A stretch of 64,000 nucleotides of DNA from Rhodococcus sp. WMMA185 (lineage in GTDB: Bacteria; Actinomycetota; Actinomycetes; Mycobacteriales; Mycobacteriaceae): the NCBI RefSeq assembly GCF_001767395.1, contig NZ_CP017014.1, forward strand, positions 992,001 to 1,056,000. The letters run 5' to 3'. The notes below the pieces were generated by a model, which worked only from the letters and a program-made list of their open reading frames with translations, was not told the origin of the DNA and ran no database searches. Within the stretch, counting starts at the first letter, position 1; each line of letters begins with the position of its first letter. Shown here one piece after another: positions 46,744 through 54,569 of this stretch. The position numbers were made by a program, and so were the translations under genes.

Positions 46744-47239
46744 TAGTTGACCCTGCTGTGATCGCGGCGACGGTGGCGCCGCTGAGGCGTACGAGGTCGG
46801 CCGGGGCGAGTTCGATCTCGAGTCCGCGCCGGCCCGCGCTACAGAGAATTCGCTCCCAGTCCAGCGCAGAAGCATCGATCACGGTCGGTAGCGTCTTACG
46901 TTGTCCGAGCGGGGAGATGCCCCCGAAGACGTACCCCGTGGAGCGTTCGGCCACCTTCCGATCGGCCATCGTCGCGTTTCTCGCGCCCAGCGCGGCGGCA
47001 GCGGACTTCAGCGACAGTTTCGCCGGTACCGGCAGCACGGCAACCGCGAGTGCGCCCGAATCCAGTTTGATCACCAGAGTCTTGAACACCTGACGAGCGG
47101 TGACGCCGATCTCACGCAGCGCATCGACGGCCTCCGAGCCGAACGACTCGGCACGTGGATCATGCGCGTAGCTGTGCAAGCGGTGGTCGATTCTGTGGAC
47201 ATCGAGCATTTTCGTCGCGGGGGTGGCGGTTCCTGCCAT
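46733..47239 (-). CDS. ybaK: YbaK/EbsC-type aminoacyl-tRNA deacylase
   Basis: A 168-residue protein of the YbaK/ProX editing family that hydrolyses mischarged Cys-tRNA(Pro). Motifs: VKTLVIKLDSG-like VFKTLVIKLDSGALAVAVLP (Lys and substrate strand), TGYVFGGISPLGQRKTLPTV, GRRGLEIELAPADLVRL. Start ATG 47239 gives MAGTATPATKML. The last residues (TTQP, then TGA) are read from the tnpB element's terminal hairpin, so the native C-terminus may have been replaced on insertion; the core is intact. Confidence 0.88.
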   Translation of the reverse strand: MAGTATPATKMLDVHRIDHRLHSYAHDPRAESFGSEAVDALREIGVTARQVFKTLVIKLDSGALAVAVLPVPAKLSLKSAAAALGARNATMADRKVAERSTGYVFGGISPLGQRKTLPTVIDASALDWERILCSAGRRGLEIELAPADLVRLSGATVAAITAGSTTQP

Positions 47240-47320
47240 GGACGGACACTCTGCCACCGCATCGGGAACACTCGGGCAGGGAGGTGTGTTGTAGGTGCAG
47301 ACGAACAACTATCAGCGAAG

Positions 47321-47346
47321 GGAAGTGGCCGGTATCGTGACGTGTT
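47321..47346 (+). promoter_or_regulatory. Candidate SigH-type promoter for sigH
   Basis: GGAAG (47321-47325), 18 bases, GTT (47344-47346). The SigH/SigR consensus is GGAA(T/C)-N18-19-GTT, so this is one mismatch from consensus. It lies about 70 bases before GTG 47418 and fits autoregulation known for SigH. Confidence 0.38.
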
Positions 47347-47417
47347 CGGTAGCAGAGCCCACATCGCGCCTCCAGTTGGCGGTAACGTTGACGCCCACGG
47401 CGACCGAAGGGATCAGC

Positions 47418-48068
47418 GTGCAGGAACATGACCGTCCGACGGCGGATCGAGCCGAGCCGCCCGGCGAGTTGATCGCGCGTTTCGAAAGGGATGCGCTACC
47501 TCTCGTGGATCAGCTGTACGGTGCCGCGCTGCGAATGACCCGGAATCCTGCGGATGCCGAGGATCTCGTCCAGGAAACGTACGTGAAGGCATACACGGCT
47601 TTTCGTTCCTTCCGAGAGGGTACGAACCTGAAAGCCTGGCTGTACCGGATCTTGACGAACACCTACATCAATTCGTATCGCAAGAAGCAACGCCAGCCCG
47701 CGCAGTATCCGACCGACGAGATCACCGACTGGCAGTTGGCGGCAACGGCGGAACACTCGTCCCGCGGTTTGCGGTCAGCGGAGGTCGAGGCCCTTGATGC
47801 GCTGCCCGACGACGACATCAAGCAGGCGCTGCAGGAGCTGCCCGACGAATTCAGGATGGCGGTCTACTACGCAGACGTCGAGGGATTCCCCTACAAGGAG
47901 ATCGCCGAGATCATGGGAACCCCCATCGGGACCGTGATGTCGCGCTTGCACCGTGGACGCAAGCAGCTGCGGGGACTCCTTGCCGATGTCGCGCGTGATC
48001 GCGGGTTCAATCGCGACGGTGCCGACGTGCCGGCGGCAACGAGTTCGGAGCAGGAGGTATCTCAGTGA
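47418..48068 (+). CDS. sigH: ECF sigma factor SigH (SigR-like)
   Basis: A 216-residue group 4 sigma factor for oxidative and heat stress. Region 2 is [20 protein letters not shown] and [20 protein letters not shown]; region 4 is [20 protein letters not shown] and [20 protein letters not shown]. The segment [21 protein letters not shown] is nearly the mycobacterial SigH sequence. GTG 47418 is chosen; longer frames run into the upstream gap. The anti-sigma gene overlaps by four bases, so both are coupled. Confidence 0.94.
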   Translation: MQEHDRPTADRAEPPGELIARFERDALPLVDQLYGAALRMTRNPADAEDLVQETYVKAYTAFRSFREGTNLKAWLYRILTNTYINSYRKKQRQPAQYPTDEITDWQLAATAEHSSRGLRSAEVEALDALPDDDIKQALQELPDEFRMAVYYADVEGFPYKEIAEIMGTPIGTVMSRLHRGRKQLRGLLADVARDRGFNRDGADVPAATSSEQEVSQ

Positions 48069-48346
48069 GCGAGCAGGACGATTCGCAGCAGCTCGACTGC
48101 TCCGCTGTCATCGCGGACGTGTGGCTGATGCTCGATGGCGAATGCGACGAGGCGACGAGGGCGCGATTGCAGTGGCATCTCGACGAGTGTGGGTCTTGCC
48201 TCGAAGCCTACGGAATCGAGGAGAAGGTCAAGAACCTGGTGAACCGCAAGTGCGGTGGCGAGACCGCGCCGGAGAGCCTGCGTCAGCGGCTCAGCATCGA
48301 GCTGCGGCGGACAATCCTAGTCACTGATACCGACACTGATTCGTAG
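48065..48346 (+). CDS. rshA: Zinc anti-sigma factor RshA
   Basis: A 93-residue ZAS-family anti-sigma factor with HxxxCxxC at His38, Cys42 and Cys45 ([13 protein letters not shown]) plus Cys27 and Cys12. Oxidation of the cysteines releases zinc and frees SigH. GTG 48065 overlaps the sigH stop (GTGA). A strong hairpin terminator begins 17 bases after its stop. Confidence 0.93.
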   Translation: MSEQDDSQQLDCSAVIADVWLMLDGECDEATRARLQWHLDECGSCLEAYGIEEKVKNLVNRKCGGETAPESLRQRLSIELRRTILVTDTDTDS

Positions 48347-48362
48347 GTCGTCAGAAAGGCGA

Positions 48363-48400
48363 CCAGGGGCCGGAAAGCACTGATGCTTTCCGGCCCCTGG
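48363..48400. terminator. 17-bp hairpin between rshA and the bL37 gene
   Basis: CCAGGGGCCGGAAAGCA (48363-48379), loop CTGA, and the perfect complement 48384-48400. It lies between convergent genes and can serve both strands, though no long T-tract follows. Confidence 0.75.
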
Positions 48401-48416
48401 TGCGGTTTGTGGCGCG

Positions 48417-48491
48417 TCAGGCGTTGGGACGCTTGCCGTGGTTTGCGGCGTTGCCCTTGCGGCTGCGCTTCTTGCGACCACGCTTACCCAT
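48417..48491 (-). CDS. Ribosomal protein bL37, 24 residues
   Basis: A 24-codon gene reading MGKRGRKKRSRKG, then ANHGKRPNA. Half the residues are Lys or Arg. It closely resembles the mycobacterial ribosomal protein bL37, which was found by structure rather than annotation and is often missed because of its size. ATG 48491 has GGGAG eight bases upstream. It sits alone between rshA and the biotinyl-domain gene, transcribed toward the shared hairpin terminator. Confidence 0.82.
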   Translation of the reverse strand: MGKRGRKKRSRKGNAANHGKRPNA

Positions 48492-48599
48492 GAGTAGATC
48501 TCCCTTCGTATTCACCACAGTCTTCCACGTGTGGTTGGGTGGCTGTGCAACAGGGTTTTGTCGATGCCGAGTGTCGGTAACAGGGAGTGAAGGATCACG

Positions 48600-48815
48600 A
48601 TGGCAGAGGACGTGCGCGCCGAAATGGTTTCGACGGTGTTCCAAGTTGTGGTGAGCGCGGGTGACGAGGTGAAGCAGGGCGACACTCTCGTCATCCTGGA
48701 GTCGATGAAGATGGAGATCCCGGTCATCGCAGAAGAACCGGGCCGGGTTACGTCCATAGATGTCAAGGTCGGGGACGTGATCCAACAGGGCGATCTGATC
48801 GCAGTCATCTCCTGA
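48600..48815 (+). CDS. Biotinyl/lipoyl-domain protein (TB7.3 type)
   Basis: A 71-residue stand-alone biotin attachment domain with the ESMKME motif; the Lys is biotinylated by BirA (encoded at the start of this window). It resembles the C-terminal domain of acyl-CoA carboxylase carrier proteins (Rv3221c). A free domain of this size may serve an unidentified carboxylase. ATG 48600 follows GAAGGATCACG. Confidence 0.92.
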   Translation: MAEDVRAEMVSTVFQVVVSAGDEVKQGDTLVILESMKMEIPVIAEEPGRVTSIDVKVGDVIQQGDLIAVIS

Positions 48816-48835
48816 TCTGATTCGATCCGGCTGCG

Positions 48836-50347
48836 ATGTCCACCCTGAGTGATCTGCTCGCCGAACACACCGATCTGCCCGGCGAAGCCGTCGACCACCT
48901 CCAGCGCGTCGTCGGCGAGTGGCAACTACTCGCGGATCTGTCGTTCGCGGACGTTCTGCTGTGGGTGGGAACGGATTCCTCTGTCACCGACAGCACCGGC
49001 ACCGTCATCTGTGTGGCGCACTGCAGGCCCACTACCGCGTCTACCGCGTTCCCCGAGGACGTCGTCGGGACGGTCGTGTCGGAGTCGGAACATCCGCAGG
49101 TGCTGCAGGCACTGGTCGAAGGGCGGGTCATCTTCCCCGAGCGCGGCGGCGGTCACGCCGATCGTGGGGCAAGCAGCGAGGCAGTTCCGGTGCGCTGGGC
49201 AGGGCAGGTGATCGCGGTCCTGAGCCGCGACACCAACCTGTCATCCCAGCGGGCACAGAGCCCACTCGAGGTCGCCTATCTCGACTGCGCGGCGGACCTT
49301 TGCCACATGATCAGCGACGGCACCTTCCCCACGCCGGAAGCGCGTTCGGACACGAACTCGAGTCCTCGCGCCGGAGACGGGTTCATTCGTCTCGACACCG
49401 AGGGGCGCGTGGTTTACGCGAGTCCCAACGCGTTGTCGGCCTACCACCGGATGGGCCTCAGCTCTGATCTGATAGGTCGCAATCTGGCAGCGACCACCAG
49501 ATCTCTGGTCACCGACCCGTTCGAGTCACAAGAGGTAGCCGGGTACATCCGCGACACGATCGCGGACAAACCCGGACGCCGCATGGAGATCGAGGCGAAG
49601 GGGGCAACGGTCCTGCTTCGCGCACTCACTCTGAAACCAGGTGGGCGACGGGTCGGCGCCGCAGTGGTGGTGCGGGACGTCACCGAGGTCAAGAGGCGAG
49701 ATCGGGCTCTGCTCAGCAAGGATGCGACGATCCGCGAGATCCACCATCGCGTCAAGAACAATCTGCACACAGTCGCCGCGCTTCTGAGGCTGCAAGCTCG
49801 GCGCACCGACAACGAGCAAGCGCGTCAGGCGTTGAGTGAATCGGTGCGCCGCGTCAGATCGATCGCACTCGTGCACGACACGCTGTCGATGTCGGTGGAC
49901 GAGGAAGTGAACCTCGACGAGGTCGTGGATCGGCTGGTGCCCATCCTGTCCGACGTCGCGACGGTGGGCACGCCGATCAAGATTCGCCGCGAAGGCAGTT
50001 TTGGGGTGTTCTCAGCCGAACGCGCCACCCCACTTGTGATGGTGCTGACCGAGCTCGTGCAGAACGCGATCGAGCATGGCTTCGAACCGGGGGTTCCCGG
50101 CACGGTGACAATGCAGGCGAAGCGGTCGGCCCGATGGCTCGATGTCGTCATCCATGACGACGGCAAGGGACTTCCACCGGGATTCAGCCTGGAACGATCC
50201 GATCGACTCGGCCTGCAGATCGTCCGGACACTGCTGGCCGCGGATTTGAACGGTTCCCTCGGATTGCATCCGGGCGTCGAGGGTGGAACGGATGCGGTGT
50301 TGCGGGTGCCGCTGGGACGCCGGTCGGTGCGAGATCCGGGTCGGTGA
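48836..50347 (+). CDS. pdtaS: PdtaS-like cytosolic sensor histidine kinase
   Basis: A 503-residue soluble kinase: GAF-like domain (about 1-150), PAS (about 180-300) and HisKA_2 with HWE-like ATPase. The H-box EIHHRVKNNLHTVAALLRLQ places the phosphoacceptor at His303/304; ATPase motifs are VLTELVQNAIEHGFE and HDDGKGLPPGF. In mycobacteria PdtaS phosphorylates the ANTAR RNA-binding antiterminator PdtaR, which is not in this window. It follows the biotinyl gene by 20 bases, as in M. tuberculosis. Confidence 0.9.
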   Translation: MSTLSDLLAEHTDLPGEAVDHLQRVVGEWQLLADLSFADVLLWVGTDSSVTDSTGTVICVAHCRPTTASTAFPEDVVGTVVSESEHPQVLQALVEGRVIFPERGGGHADRGASSEAVPVRWAGQVIAVLSRDTNLSSQRAQSPLEVAYLDCAADLCHMISDGTFPTPEARSDTNSSPRAGDGFIRLDTEGRVVYASPNALSAYHRMGLSSDLIGRNLAATTRSLVTDPFESQEVAGYIRDTIADKPGRRMEIEAKGATVLLRALTLKPGGRRVGAAVVVRDVTEVKRRDRALLSKDATIREIHHRVKNNLHTVAALLRLQARRTDNEQARQALSESVRRVRSIALVHDTLSMSVDEEVNLDEVVDRLVPILSDVATVGTPIKIRREGSFGVFSAERATPLVMVLTELVQNAIEHGFEPGVPGTVTMQAKRSARWLDVVIHDDGKGLPPGFSLERSDRLGLQIVRTLLAADLNGSLGLHPGVEGGTDAVLRVPLGRRSVRDPGR

Positions 50348-50387
50348 CGTAAACGACAGGTTTGGTCGATGAGGCGCGGCGTTCGAG

Positions 50388-50417
50388 AAAAAAGCCCGGC
50401 ACCATGTGGTGCCGGGC
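50388..50417 (-). terminator. Rho-independent terminator of whiB1
   Basis: On the minus strand GCCCGGCACC-loop-GGTGCCGGGC is followed by six T. It is 17 bases past the whiB1 stop and is the clearest intrinsic terminator in the window. Confidence 0.88.
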
Positions 50418-50433
50418 CCGTACTCCTGCTGTA

Positions 50434-50688
50434 TCAGACGGTGGTGCGTGCTCGCGTACGAGCGTTGCGGCGTTTGAGCGCGCGGCGCTCGTCCTCACTC
50501 ATGCCACCCCACACGCCGGCGTCCTGGCCCGACTCGAGGGCCCATGCGAGGCAATCGGCGGTCACAGGACAGCGGTTGCAGACAACCTTGGCATCAGCAA
50601 TCTGCGCGAGAGCCGGCCCGCTGTTTCCCACAGGGAAGAACAACTCCGGGTCTTCGTCGCGGCAGATAGCCTCGTGGCGCCAGTCCAT
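50434..50688 (-). CDS. whiB1: WhiB1 iron-sulfur regulator
   Basis: An 84-residue WhiB protein with cysteines at 9, 37, 40 and 46 (AICRDEDPELFFPVG; VCNRCPVTADCLAW), the GVWGGMSEDERR turn and a basic tail (RALKRRNARTRARTT). WhiB1 is essential in mycobacteria, its [4Fe-4S] cluster reacts with NO, and it partners SigA. ATG 50688 follows AAGGAG. Upstream (50689-50968) is a 280-base gap with a CRP-type palindrome. Confidence 0.95.
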   Translation of the reverse strand: MDWRHEAICRDEDPELFFPVGNSGPALAQIADAKVVCNRCPVTADCLAWALESGQDAGVWGGMSEDERRALKRRNARTRARTTV

Positions 50689-50792
50689 CCTTCTGCTCCT
50701 TAACTGGGTGCGTCGTGCGCACCGTGCTGGTTGGTGAATTCATCGTCTTGGTGAGTTCATCTGCGCGTGGCCAATGCCTACGCACCGTTGCT

Positions 50793-50808
50793 TGTGAATG
50801 CTTTCACG
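50793..50808. promoter_or_regulatory. CRP/FNR-type site upstream of whiB1
   Basis: TGTGA-N6-TCACG, one mismatch from the CRP consensus TGTGA-N6-TCACA, 105 bases before whiB1. In M. tuberculosis the whiB1 promoter is controlled by the cAMP receptor protein, so the site fits known biology. Confidence 0.6.
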
Positions 50809-50968
50809 AACCGGCGGGATGTCAACAAAAATCCGCCGCACCGTGGGCAGGCTCACTCGGCGTGGCTGCAACGCTTCACTCAGCGTGGCCGCACTGTGAG
50901 GTGCGTCATCTGTTCTACTCCAACAGATACGTTCTCGCTAGGGTGCTGACGCGATTCTCACGTATTAC

Positions 50969-51925
50969 TCAGGGTTGCGGTGGCGCAACCACATCCAGCG
51001 CATCGGGCACCGAAACGAACTCGACGGTCTCGTGGAGACCGATGTAGTCGCCGTCCATCTGCAGCCCGATCGGCTCGGACGCCGTGATCCGTACTGACGG
51101 AACGTCGTTGACGCGGACCAGCTTCTTCGAGCTGGGGAGGGCGCCTGGGGTCAGCAGCTGCCGGGCCACCCGAAGCGTCGTGAAAATCGCTGTTGATTTC
51201 ATCGCGAAGACGCCGAGGCCGGTGTCGTATGTGATTTCGGGATTCGTATGGATCTGACGAGCGTTCAGATAGGTCCAAGGACTCGCGTTCGACACGAACG
51301 CGTAGTGAACGCCCTCTACTGGTTCGCGATCGGGAACCTCGACAGTCAGCGTCGGCTCGGCGTTCTTCCACCGGAAGAAGGTTCGTACGGCCGTGCGGAC
51401 ATATCGCGCGGGTGTGGCGGGACGTCCGTCTCTGCGACGAGCGTCGACCGCCTCGCACACTCGAGCGTCCAGGCCCACGCCGGCATTGAAAGTGAACCAA
51501 CGGTTGTCGCAGTGCGCGAGGCCGATTCTTCGCTGGGCGCCCTGCGTCAAGAGATCGATAAGCTGGTTGGTGGCGTCCACCGGATCGGGTGAGATGCCGA
51601 GCGAACGTGCGAAGACGTTCGCGGATCCGCCGGGTACGACTGCGATCGGGGGTACGTGGCCCGGCGCCACCGCCTTCGTCGCCTGAGGCGCAGGGGAGCC
51701 GAGAAGGCCGTTGACCGCTTCGTTCACCGTGCCGTCGCCGCCGTGAACGATGACCAGGCCCAGCCCGTCCGCCCGAGCCTGCGCGGCAAGTTCGGCTGCA
51801 TGGCCCCGATGCGTCGTGTGCTCCACCGTCAGTTGCGCTCGACTCGAGAGCGCGTGTGCAAGGAGGTCGCGGCCCGCAGGGGTCGTCGACGTGGCATTGG
51901 GGTTGACGATCAGGAGGGCACGCAC
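50969..51925 (-). CDS. Diacylglycerol-kinase-like lipid kinase
   Basis: A 318-residue DagK/YegS-type kinase. The nucleotide motif is HGGDGTVNEAVNGLLG and the second glycine loop is AVVPGGSANVFARSLG; FTFNAGVGLDARVCE follows. It may phosphorylate diacylglycerol or a sphingoid-like lipid (Rv3218 position). GTG 51925 is chosen from TAGGCT eight bases upstream; TTG 51934 overlaps that element. It is on the same strand as whiB1 but far upstream of it. Confidence 0.85.
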   Translation of the reverse strand: MRALLIVNPNATSTTPAGRDLLAHALSSRAQLTVEHTTHRGHAAELAAQARADGLGLVIVHGGDGTVNEAVNGLLGSPAPQATKAVAPGHVPPIAVVPGGSANVFARSLGISPDPVDATNQLIDLLTQGAQRRIGLAHCDNRWFTFNAGVGLDARVCEAVDARRRDGRPATPARYVRTAVRTFFRWKNAEPTLTVEVPDREPVEGVHYAFVSNASPWTYLNARQIHTNPEITYDTGLGVFAMKSTAIFTTLRVARQLLTPGALPSSKKLVRVNDVPSVRITASEPIGLQMDGDYIGLHETVEFVSVPDALDVVAPPQP

Positions 51926-51933
51926 GAAACGCA

Positions 51934-51939
51934 AGCCTA
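51934..51939 (-). promoter_or_regulatory. Candidate -10 element (TAGGCT) for the lipid kinase
   Basis: TAGGCT on the minus strand, eight bases before GTG 51925. Confidence 0.42.
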
Positions 51940-51988
51940 GCGGTGGGCCGGTGTCACCGTCCCCGGGTCTGCCGACGCGGGCGTGTTC

Positions 51989-51994
51989 TAGGCT
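51989..51994 (+). promoter_or_regulatory. Candidate -10 element (TAGGCT) for the membrane protein gene
   Basis: TAGGCT six bases before GTG 52001; about 50 bases from the divergent TAGGCT of the lipid kinase. Confidence 0.5.
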
Positions 51995-52000
51995 GGCCGC

Positions 52001-52438
52001 GTGCCGAAGCCGTCCCTGAGTAAGTCAACGCCCATTACTGTCCGCGTCGCGGGTGCCCTGGTGTCACTCGAGGGCGCGGTGGCCGTCGGTGTGGCCGTTG
52101 TGTTGGTGGTACGCGGACTCCTCGGGTACGACCAGAGCATCAGTAGTGGCTACGGAACAGCGGCTTGGTTCGCGATTCTCGGTGGTGCCGTGCTCGCGGC
52201 AGGCGTCGCCCTGATCTTCGGTAGGCGCTGGGGCCGGGCGATCGCGGTTGTCGCCCAGTTGCTCCTGCTCCCCGTAGCGTGGTCACTCCTCACCGATTCC
52301 CATCAGACGTTCTTCGGAATTCTCCTCGGCGTTGTGGTGGTCGCGGCGCTGGGTTGTTTGTTCAGCAGTCCCACGTCCAAGTGGTTGGCTGCCGAGTACG
52401 GCGGGGACCCCGAGGACGGCGAATCGTCGAACCGCTAG
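52001..52438 (+). CDS. Small integral membrane protein (Rv3217c-like)
   Basis: A 145-residue protein with four predicted membrane helices (GALVSLEGAVAVGVAVVLVV; WFAILGGAVLAAGVALIFG; WGRAIAVVAQLLLLPVAWSL; FFGILLGVVVVAALGCLF) and a short acidic C-terminus. No motif is recognised. It is conserved in mycolata beside whiB1 and the lipid kinase. GTG 52001 is supported by TAGGCT six bases upstream. It overlaps the GNAT gene tail to tail by four bases. Confidence 0.78.
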   Translation: MPKPSLSKSTPITVRVAGALVSLEGAVAVGVAVVLVVRGLLGYDQSISSGYGTAAWFAILGGAVLAAGVALIFGRRWGRAIAVVAQLLLLPVAWSLLTDSHQTFFGILLGVVVVAALGCLFSSPTSKWLAAEYGGDPEDGESSNR

Positions 52439-52914
52439 CTCACCTCGGATGCGAGCAGACCAAGTGAGTCCCCGGTGAGCCGGTACGTGATCCACTCGTC
52501 CTGCGGGTAAGCGCCGAGGGATTCGTAGAACGCGATCGACGCCGTGTTCCACTTGATCACCGACCAAGACAGCCGCGTATAGCCGTTCTCGACGCACTCC
52601 CTCGCCAGGGTGGCGAGTAGGGCCTTGCCGTGTCCGGAACCACGATCGGCGGGGTTGACGAAAAGGTCTTCGAGGTAGATGCCGTGGGTTCCGTCCCATG
52701 TCGAGAAGTTCCGAAACCAGACCGCGATGCCAACCACCCGGCCGCCGTCGTCCACTGCAACGTGCGCGAAAGTGGATGGTAGGGGGCCGAACAGGGCGTC
52801 TCGAATCTGGTCGGTGGTGACGTTGCACTCGTCACGAGCATTCTGATACGCGGCGAGCTCATAGATCATGTCGGTGATCGCGGAGACATCTTCGGGCACT
52901 GCACGTCTGATCAT
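52435..52914 (-). CDS. GNAT-family N-acetyltransferase
   Basis: A 159-residue GNAT. The acetyl-CoA loop is VNPADRGSGHGKALLATLAR and the C-terminal strand is LSWSVIKWNTASIAFYESLGA, a pattern typical of polyamine and thialysine (SAT-like) acetyltransferases. The acceptor is not determined. Corresponds in position to Rv3216. ATG 52914 follows GAGGAAG. In mycobacteria entC lies next; here the gap to the phosphatase gene holds no ORF of note. Confidence 0.87.
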   Translation of the reverse strand: MIRRAVPEDVSAITDMIYELAAYQNARDECNVTTDQIRDALFGPLPSTFAHVAVDDGGRVVGIAVWFRNFSTWDGTHGIYLEDLFVNPADRGSGHGKALLATLARECVENGYTRLSWSVIKWNTASIAFYESLGAYPQDEWITYRLTGDSLGLLASEVS

Positions 52915-53074
52915 CTGGCAACTTCCTCTGCTGACCGAACGCTGGGCGATCGCTGGTTTTCCGGGTGTTCGGGGAGTTGCCGGGTTGCCAGCATCGTCTT
53001 TCGGATACCGATGCTACGGACGCGACAGAGTCCGGGTGCACCACGAACGGGCGAAAGCGCCCCGGGGAAGAAAG

Positions 53075-53668
53075 CTAGATGTTGTGTTTTACCAATTGCT
53101 CCGTGCCGTGCTCGAAACCGAGGACCGAATACGCTCCCGGTGACATCGCGAATCGCCGGCCCTCACTAACGGGCAAATCGGCCCATCGGGCGATGAGGGC
53201 GCGGGAGAAGTGCCCGTGCCCGACCAGGATGACGTCCCGGTCGGCAAGCTGTGATTGTGCGACGGACAGGACGAGGTCGCATCTGGTGTGTATCTGCTCG
53301 GCCTGTTCACCCCGTGGGCAGGGGTGAGTCCACACCGTCCAGTCCGGCACCTGCTGCCTGATTTCGGGCGTAGTCATGCCTTCGTAGATGCCGTAGTCCC
53401 ACTCTTCCAGCGCATCCCATGATCGCTGGATCGTGAATCCCGCCAATCGTGCTGTTTCCCGGGCACGCTGCCGGGTACTGGTGATGACGAGCGGGTCGCG
53501 CAACTCGAGAGTGCTCAACGCCGAGCCGGCTTCCCGCGCCTGCGACCGGCCCGCTTCGGTGAGTGTTACGTCGGTGCGGCCGGTGTGCTTACCCCAACGC
53601 GCCCACTCCGTTTCGCCGTGCCGGAGGAGCACGATCCGTCGGCCGCGCGGCGAATCACTGGGTGGCAT
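53075..53668 (-). CDS. Histidine phosphatase (phosphoglycerate-mutase-like)
   Basis: A 197-residue branch of the histidine phosphatase superfamily. The catalytic motif LLRHGETEWARWGKHTGR has the RHGE phosphohistidine; later residues include EEWDYGIYEGMTTPEIR and VGHGHFSRALIARW. The M. tuberculosis homologue Rv3214 is an acid phosphatase rather than a mutase. ATG 53668. It is divergent from the parA gene by about 100 bases. Confidence 0.9.
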   Translation of the reverse strand: MPPSDSPRGRRIVLLRHGETEWARWGKHTGRTDVTLTEAGRSQAREAGSALSTLELRDPLVITSTRQRARETARLAGFTIQRSWDALEEWDYGIYEGMTTPEIRQQVPDWTVWTHPCPRGEQAEQIHTRCDLVLSVAQSQLADRDVILVGHGHFSRALIARWADLPVSEGRRFAMSPGAYSVLGFEHGTEQLVKHNI

Positions 53669-53771
53669 CCATCCATCATGGCAGTGAAACCGAAGAAGTG
53701 AAATTGGAAATTGCGGAAGTGAAATCGCGGATTAGCTCGCCTGTCGGGACGAAGTACGTAAGGATCGACCC

Positions 53772-54569
53772 GTGACGACGGTTCTCGCAGTGGCAAATCA
53801 GAAGGGTGGGGTCGCGAAGACCACCACAGTCGCTTCACTCGGCGCAGCGCTGGTGGCGCTGGGGCAGAGGGTTCTGGTGGTGGATCTCGATCCTCAGGGA
53901 TGCCTCACCTTCTCTCTCGGGCACAACCCCGACCGGGTCGAAAACTCGATCCACGAGGTGTTGACGGGTGACCTGGCGGCGAGGGACGCGGTGATCGACA
54001 CCGACGATGGGGTGTCTCTTCTACCGGCGACCATCGACCTGGCGGGTGCGGAGGCAGTGCTGCTCATGCGTCCCGGTCGAGAGTTCGCGCTCAAGCGGGC
54101 ACTGGAGCCTCTGCTGGACGACTACGACACCGTCATCATCGACTGCCCGCCATCGCTGGGTGTGCTCACATTGAACGGACTCACGGCGGCGCAATCCGTG
54201 CTGGTGCCGCTACAGTGCGAGACGCTTGCTCACCGGGGTGTAGGACAGTTGCTCCGCACGGTGAGTGAGGTGCAGCAGATCACCAACCCCGATCTGGTGC
54301 TGCTCGGAGCGCTCCCCACGCTGTACGACGCGCGGACAACGCACAGCCGCGACGTCCTGTCCGATGTGTCCGACCGCTACGATCTTCCGGTGCTCGCGCC
54401 GCCGATACCGCGTACGGTGAGGTTCGCAGAGGCGACGGCGTCCGGTGCGACCGTTCTGATGGGGCGAAAGAACAAGGGAGCCTTGGCATATCGGGACTTG
54501 GCCGAGAATCTCGCCAAGTACTGGGCAGGATCGGAACTCGCTACGTTTTCGCCTGGAAGTGACGTGTAA
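53772..54569 (+). CDS. ParA/Soj-type ATPase
   Basis: A 265-residue ParA-family ATPase. The deviant Walker A is ANQKGGVAKTTTVASLG, Walker A' VDLDPQGCLTFSLG and Walker B TVIIDCPPSLGVLTLNGL. This is the second ParA homologue of mycolata (Rv3213c), far from the chromosomal parAB. It has no adjacent parB, so a role in positioning other cargo is more likely than chromosome segregation. GTG 53772 follows TAAGGATCGACC. It overlaps the SDR gene by 29 bases, tail to tail. Confidence 0.9.
   Translation: MTTVLAVANQKGGVAKTTTVASLGAALVALGQRVLVVDLDPQGCLTFSLGHNPDRVENSIHEVLTGDLAARDAVIDTDDGVSLLPATIDLAGAEAVLLMRPGREFALKRALEPLLDDYDTVIIDCPPSLGVLTLNGLTAAQSVLVPLQCETLAHRGVGQLLRTVSEVQQITNPDLVLLGALPTLYDARTTHSRDVLSDVSDRYDLPVLAPPIPRTVRFAEATASGATVLMGRKNKGALAYRDLAENLAKYWAGSELATFSPGSDV

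Noticed and set aside
45297-46746. GCTGAGTAG as a true target-site duplication
   Set aside because: IS200/IS605 elements do not normally duplicate their target, and the right copy overlaps the element's terminal hairpin. It may be coincidence or end homology.
52915-53074. Remnant of entC between the GNAT and phosphatase genes
   Set aside because: The gap is too short and no isochorismate synthase motif is seen in any frame.
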